Assembly (NCBI GenBank): GCA_003553005.1
Contig: PUPG01000014.1
Span: 1-8,801, forward strand
Direction: 5' to 3'
Length of the DNA stretch: 8,801 nucleotides
Source: Bacteroidales bacterium
GTDB taxonomy: Bacteria > Bacteroidota > Bacteroidia > Bacteroidales > UBA7960
Under the pieces are notes generated by a model. The model was not told the DNA's origin. It did no database searches and worked only from the letters and a program-made list of their open reading frames with translations. The stretch's first letter is position 1, and every line of letters begins with the position of its first letter. Made by a program: the position numbers and the translations under genes. This document shows, piece by piece, positions 6,723 to 8,801 of this stretch.

Positions 6723-8801
6723 TTATTGGTTGTCCTGGCGCAAAATCTGTTCCAAACTAACTTCATCTTTAATTTTGACCTCGCGGGCTTTGCTTCCTTC
6801 AAATGGTCCGACAATACCGGCTGCTTCAAGTTGGTCGATGATCCTGCCAGCCCGGTTATAACCCAGTTTCAGCTTTCGCTGGATCAGTGAGGTGGAGCCT
6901 TGCTGGGTGCTAACCACCAGTCTGGCTGCATCTTCAAAAAAGTCATCCCGCTCTGTCGGGTCCATGGCTTCAGAAGCTGAGCCTTCGTCTTCAATGTACT
7001 CCGGCAGGTGGAAGGCATCGGGATAGGCCCTTTGTGAGCCAATGAACTCGGTCAGCCTTTCGATCTCCGGGGTGTCGATAAACGCACACTGCAACCGGAG
7101 CAGGTCGCTGCCGGTGCTCAGCAGCATATCGCCGCGTCCGATCAGCTGATCCGCACCACCGCTGTCGAGAATGGTGCGCGAGTCGACTTTTGCCGTGACC
7201 CGGAAAGCAATTCGCGCGGGGAAGTTGGCTTTGATGGTGCCGGTGATGATGTTGACGGACGGCCGCTGCGTGGCAATGACCAGGTGGATGCCGACTGCCC
7301 TGGCAAGCTGTGCCAGCCTGGCGATGGGAAGTTCAACCTCCTTGCCGGCTGTCATGATCAGGTCGGCAAACTCGTCAATGAAAAGAATGATATAGGGCAA
7401 AAAGCGGTGCCCCATGTTGGGGTTAAGCCGGCGCTGAATGAACTTGTTGTTGTACTCCTTGATGTTTCGTGCCTGGGCGTCCTTGAGGAGGTCGTAGCGG
7501 TTGTCCATCTCCACGCAAAGGCTGTTGATGGTGCGGATCACCTCCCGGGTTTCCGTGACAATGGCTTCCTCGGCATCCGGCAGCTTCGCCAGGTAATGCC
7601 TTTCGATCTTGCTGAACAGGTTAAGTTCCACCTTTTTGGGGTCTACCAGGACGAACTTGACATAGGCGGGGTGCTTTTTATAGAGAATGGACGTGAGAAT
7701 GGCATTGAGGCCAACGGATTTTCCTTGTCCTGTGGCGCCAGCCATCAGCAGGTGTGGCATCTTTGCCAGGTCGGCAATAAACGTCTCATTGGCAATGGTC
7801 TTGCCCAAACCGATCGGCAGGTCAAACCCGGAATTCTGGAATCGCTCGCTCGCGAGAATGGACTTCATCGACACGATCTCTGGCTGACTGTTGGGCACTT
7901 CTATGCCGATGGTTCCCTTTCCGGGGATGGGCGCAATGATGCGAATCCCAAGAGCAGCCAGGCTCAGGGCAATGTCGTTTTCCAGGTTTTTGATTTTCGA
8001 TATCCGTATGCCCGGGGCCGGGATGATTTCATACAGCGTGACAGTCGGACCTACGGTTGCCTTGATCTTATCGATCTCAATGGAATAATTCTTCAGGGTC
8101 TCAATGATGCGGTTCTTGTTCTCTTCGAGCTCCTGTTTGTTGACGTGGATGGTGCCACTGCCCCGGTCATCCAATAACTCCAGGGATGGCAACTTAAAAC
8201 GCGGCAGGTCGAGGGTGGGGTCAAATTCGCCAAGTTCTGCAATCTTTGACTCCTCATCATTTCCATTGCCATAAGGGTCATCAAGCTCACGATAGTCGCT
8301 GCCGGTTACCGTGTCGCTGGCCACTTCTATTTCCCAGTCGGGGGCTTCCCCTGCAGGCTTTTTTTCTTTTTCTTCCAGGGTTGTATCAAGTTCCACAGTG
8401 CTGCCTGCTTCCTGTTGCTCAGCCTGTTCTGCTTCTGTGGCTTCGGGGTGTTTTTCCTTTTCTGCTTCAGGGTCCATTTGTTCCTCCCGGGAAGTCGCCT
8501 CCGGGTTGATTTCTTCCTGCTCCTCAGCGAAAACCCCGGCATCCGTTTCTGCGTTTTCGGCCCCGGTTGTTTCTTTTGGGTTGCTTTGAAAAAGCCCCGT
8601 CAGGAATTCTCCGATTGCATGAAAATTGGGGTCAAACCGGATGATTGCCGCCGCGGTCAAGGTGAAAAACAACAAAAGGGCGGTGCCCACAACGCCCAGC
8701 AGTCCATTCAAAAACCGGGATGCCTCATACCCGAACCCTCCGCCGAGGATCAGCAAATGGTCACCGTGGATGACATACCCGAAAAAGGTAGCTATCCACA
8801 A
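6723..8801 (-). CDS. ftsK: DNA translocase FtsK (N-terminus beyond the window)
   Basis: FtsK is the septum-anchored, hexameric, ATP-driven DNA pump that clears chromosome ends from the closing division septum and activates XerCD dimer resolution. The fragment holds 692 residues, open at the right edge; about 100-150 N-terminal residues with the first membrane helices are absent. In fragment numbering, a transmembrane helix lies at about 30-55 and a Glu/Pro-rich linker at about 72-195. The alpha domain is at about 220-315. The RecA-like beta motor runs from about 316 to 600, with Walker A Gly-Ala-Thr-Gly-Gln-Gly-Lys-Ser at 355-362 and Walker B Leu-Phe-Ile-Asp-Glu at 473-477; Thr-Gln-Arg-Pro-Ser is at 511-515. 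The winged-helix gamma domain at about 618-677 (Gln-Arg-Lys-Leu-Lys-Leu-Gly-Tyr-Asn-Arg-Ala) is the part that reads KOPS-type orienting sequences and contacts XerD. All motor residues look intact. lolA follows after 47 bases. Confidence 0.97.
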   Translation of the reverse strand: MWIATFFGYVIHGDHLLILGGGFGYEASRFLNGLLGVVGTALLLFFTLTAAAIIRFDPNFHAIGEFLTGLFQSNPKETTGAENAETDAGVFAEEQEEINPEATSREEQMDPEAEKEKHPEATEAEQAEQQEAGSTVELDTTLEEKEKKPAGEAPDWEIEVASDTVTGSDYRELDDPYGNGNDEESKIAELGEFDPTLDLPRFKLPSLELLDDRGSGTIHVNKQELEENKNRIIETLKNYSIEIDKIKATVGPTVTLYEIIPAPGIRISKIKNLENDIALSLAALGIRIIAPIPGKGTIGIEVPNSQPEIVSMKSILASERFQNSGFDLPIGLGKTIANETFIADLAKMPHLLMAGATGQGKSVGLNAILTSILYKKHPAYVKFVLVDPKKVELNLFSKIERHYLAKLPDAEEAIVTETREVIRTINSLCVEMDNRYDLLKDAQARNIKEYNNKFIQRRLNPNMGHRFLPYIILFIDEFADLIMTAGKEVELPIARLAQLARAVGIHLVIATQRPSVNIITGTIKANFPARIAFRVTAKVDSRTILDSGGADQLIGRGDMLLSTGSDLLRLQCAFIDTPEIERLTEFIGSQRAYPDAFHLPEYIEDEGSASEAMDPTERDDFFEDAARLVVSTQQGSTSLIQRKLKLGYNRAGRIIDQLEAAGIVGPFEGSKAREVKIKDEVSLEQILRQDNQ

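Noticed and set aside
7284..8177. Open frame on the plus strand (297 codons)
   Set aside because: It is antisense to the FtsK motor and alpha domains, whose conserved motifs explain the sequence fully.
1..8801. Search for CRISPR arrays, tRNA or rRNA genes, insertion sequences, toxin-antitoxin or defence cassettes
   Set aside because: No regular direct-repeat arrays, cloverleaf-like segments, transposase-like proteins or terminal inverted repeats were seen; nearly all DNA is accounted for by six recognisable housekeeping or envelope genes.

Overview
The window looks like ordinary chromosomal housekeeping DNA from a member of the Bacteroidota. Four things point there. The guaA product opens with the Met-Gln-Glu start and Ile-Leu-Asp-Phe-Gly-Ser block I associate with Bacteroidota GMP synthases. 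A secreted three-LysM plus periplasmic-binding-protein-fold protein of a type common in that phylum is present. A lolA-like gene sits directly after ftsK. The two clearest promoter elements have the phylum's TAnnTTTG -7 form, and obvious Shine-Dalgarno sites are absent. Order or genus cannot be fixed from the sequence.

Layout. Positions 1-1232 (minus) hold a TolC-type outer-membrane efflux protein whose last part lies beyond the left edge. Just upstream on the same strand is a YggS/PLPBP-type PLP-homeostasis protein (1292-1960). A 243-base divergent intergenic region (1961-2203) follows, with one -7 element on each strand and a hairpin that pairs fully only in the yggS-direction RNA. On the plus strand come guaA (2204-3733), a hairpin overlapping its stop codon, and a 727-residue LysM/PBP1-fold envelope protein (3832-6015). 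It meets the opposing lolA-like gene (6019-6675, minus) with only 3 bases between stop codons. Upstream of lolA on the minus strand is the C-terminal 692 residues of the DNA translocase FtsK (6723-8801), which runs off the right edge.

How they fit together. Four of the six genes concern the cell envelope or division: the outer-membrane efflux channel, the LysM/PBP1 protein, the periplasmic lipoprotein chaperone and the septal DNA pump. The other two are metabolic: GMP synthesis and PLP homeostasis. Likely transcription units are yggS then tolC-like (59-base gap), guaA on its own, the LysM gene possibly with its own promoter, and ftsK then lolA (47-base gap). I found no mobile element, CRISPR array, tRNA or rRNA gene, or defence cassette, and no convincing new multi-gene system. 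The points most worth a second look are the guaA/yggS divergent control region, including a possibly leaderless guaA mRNA and a structured yggS leader, and the unknown role of the LysM/PBP1 protein.
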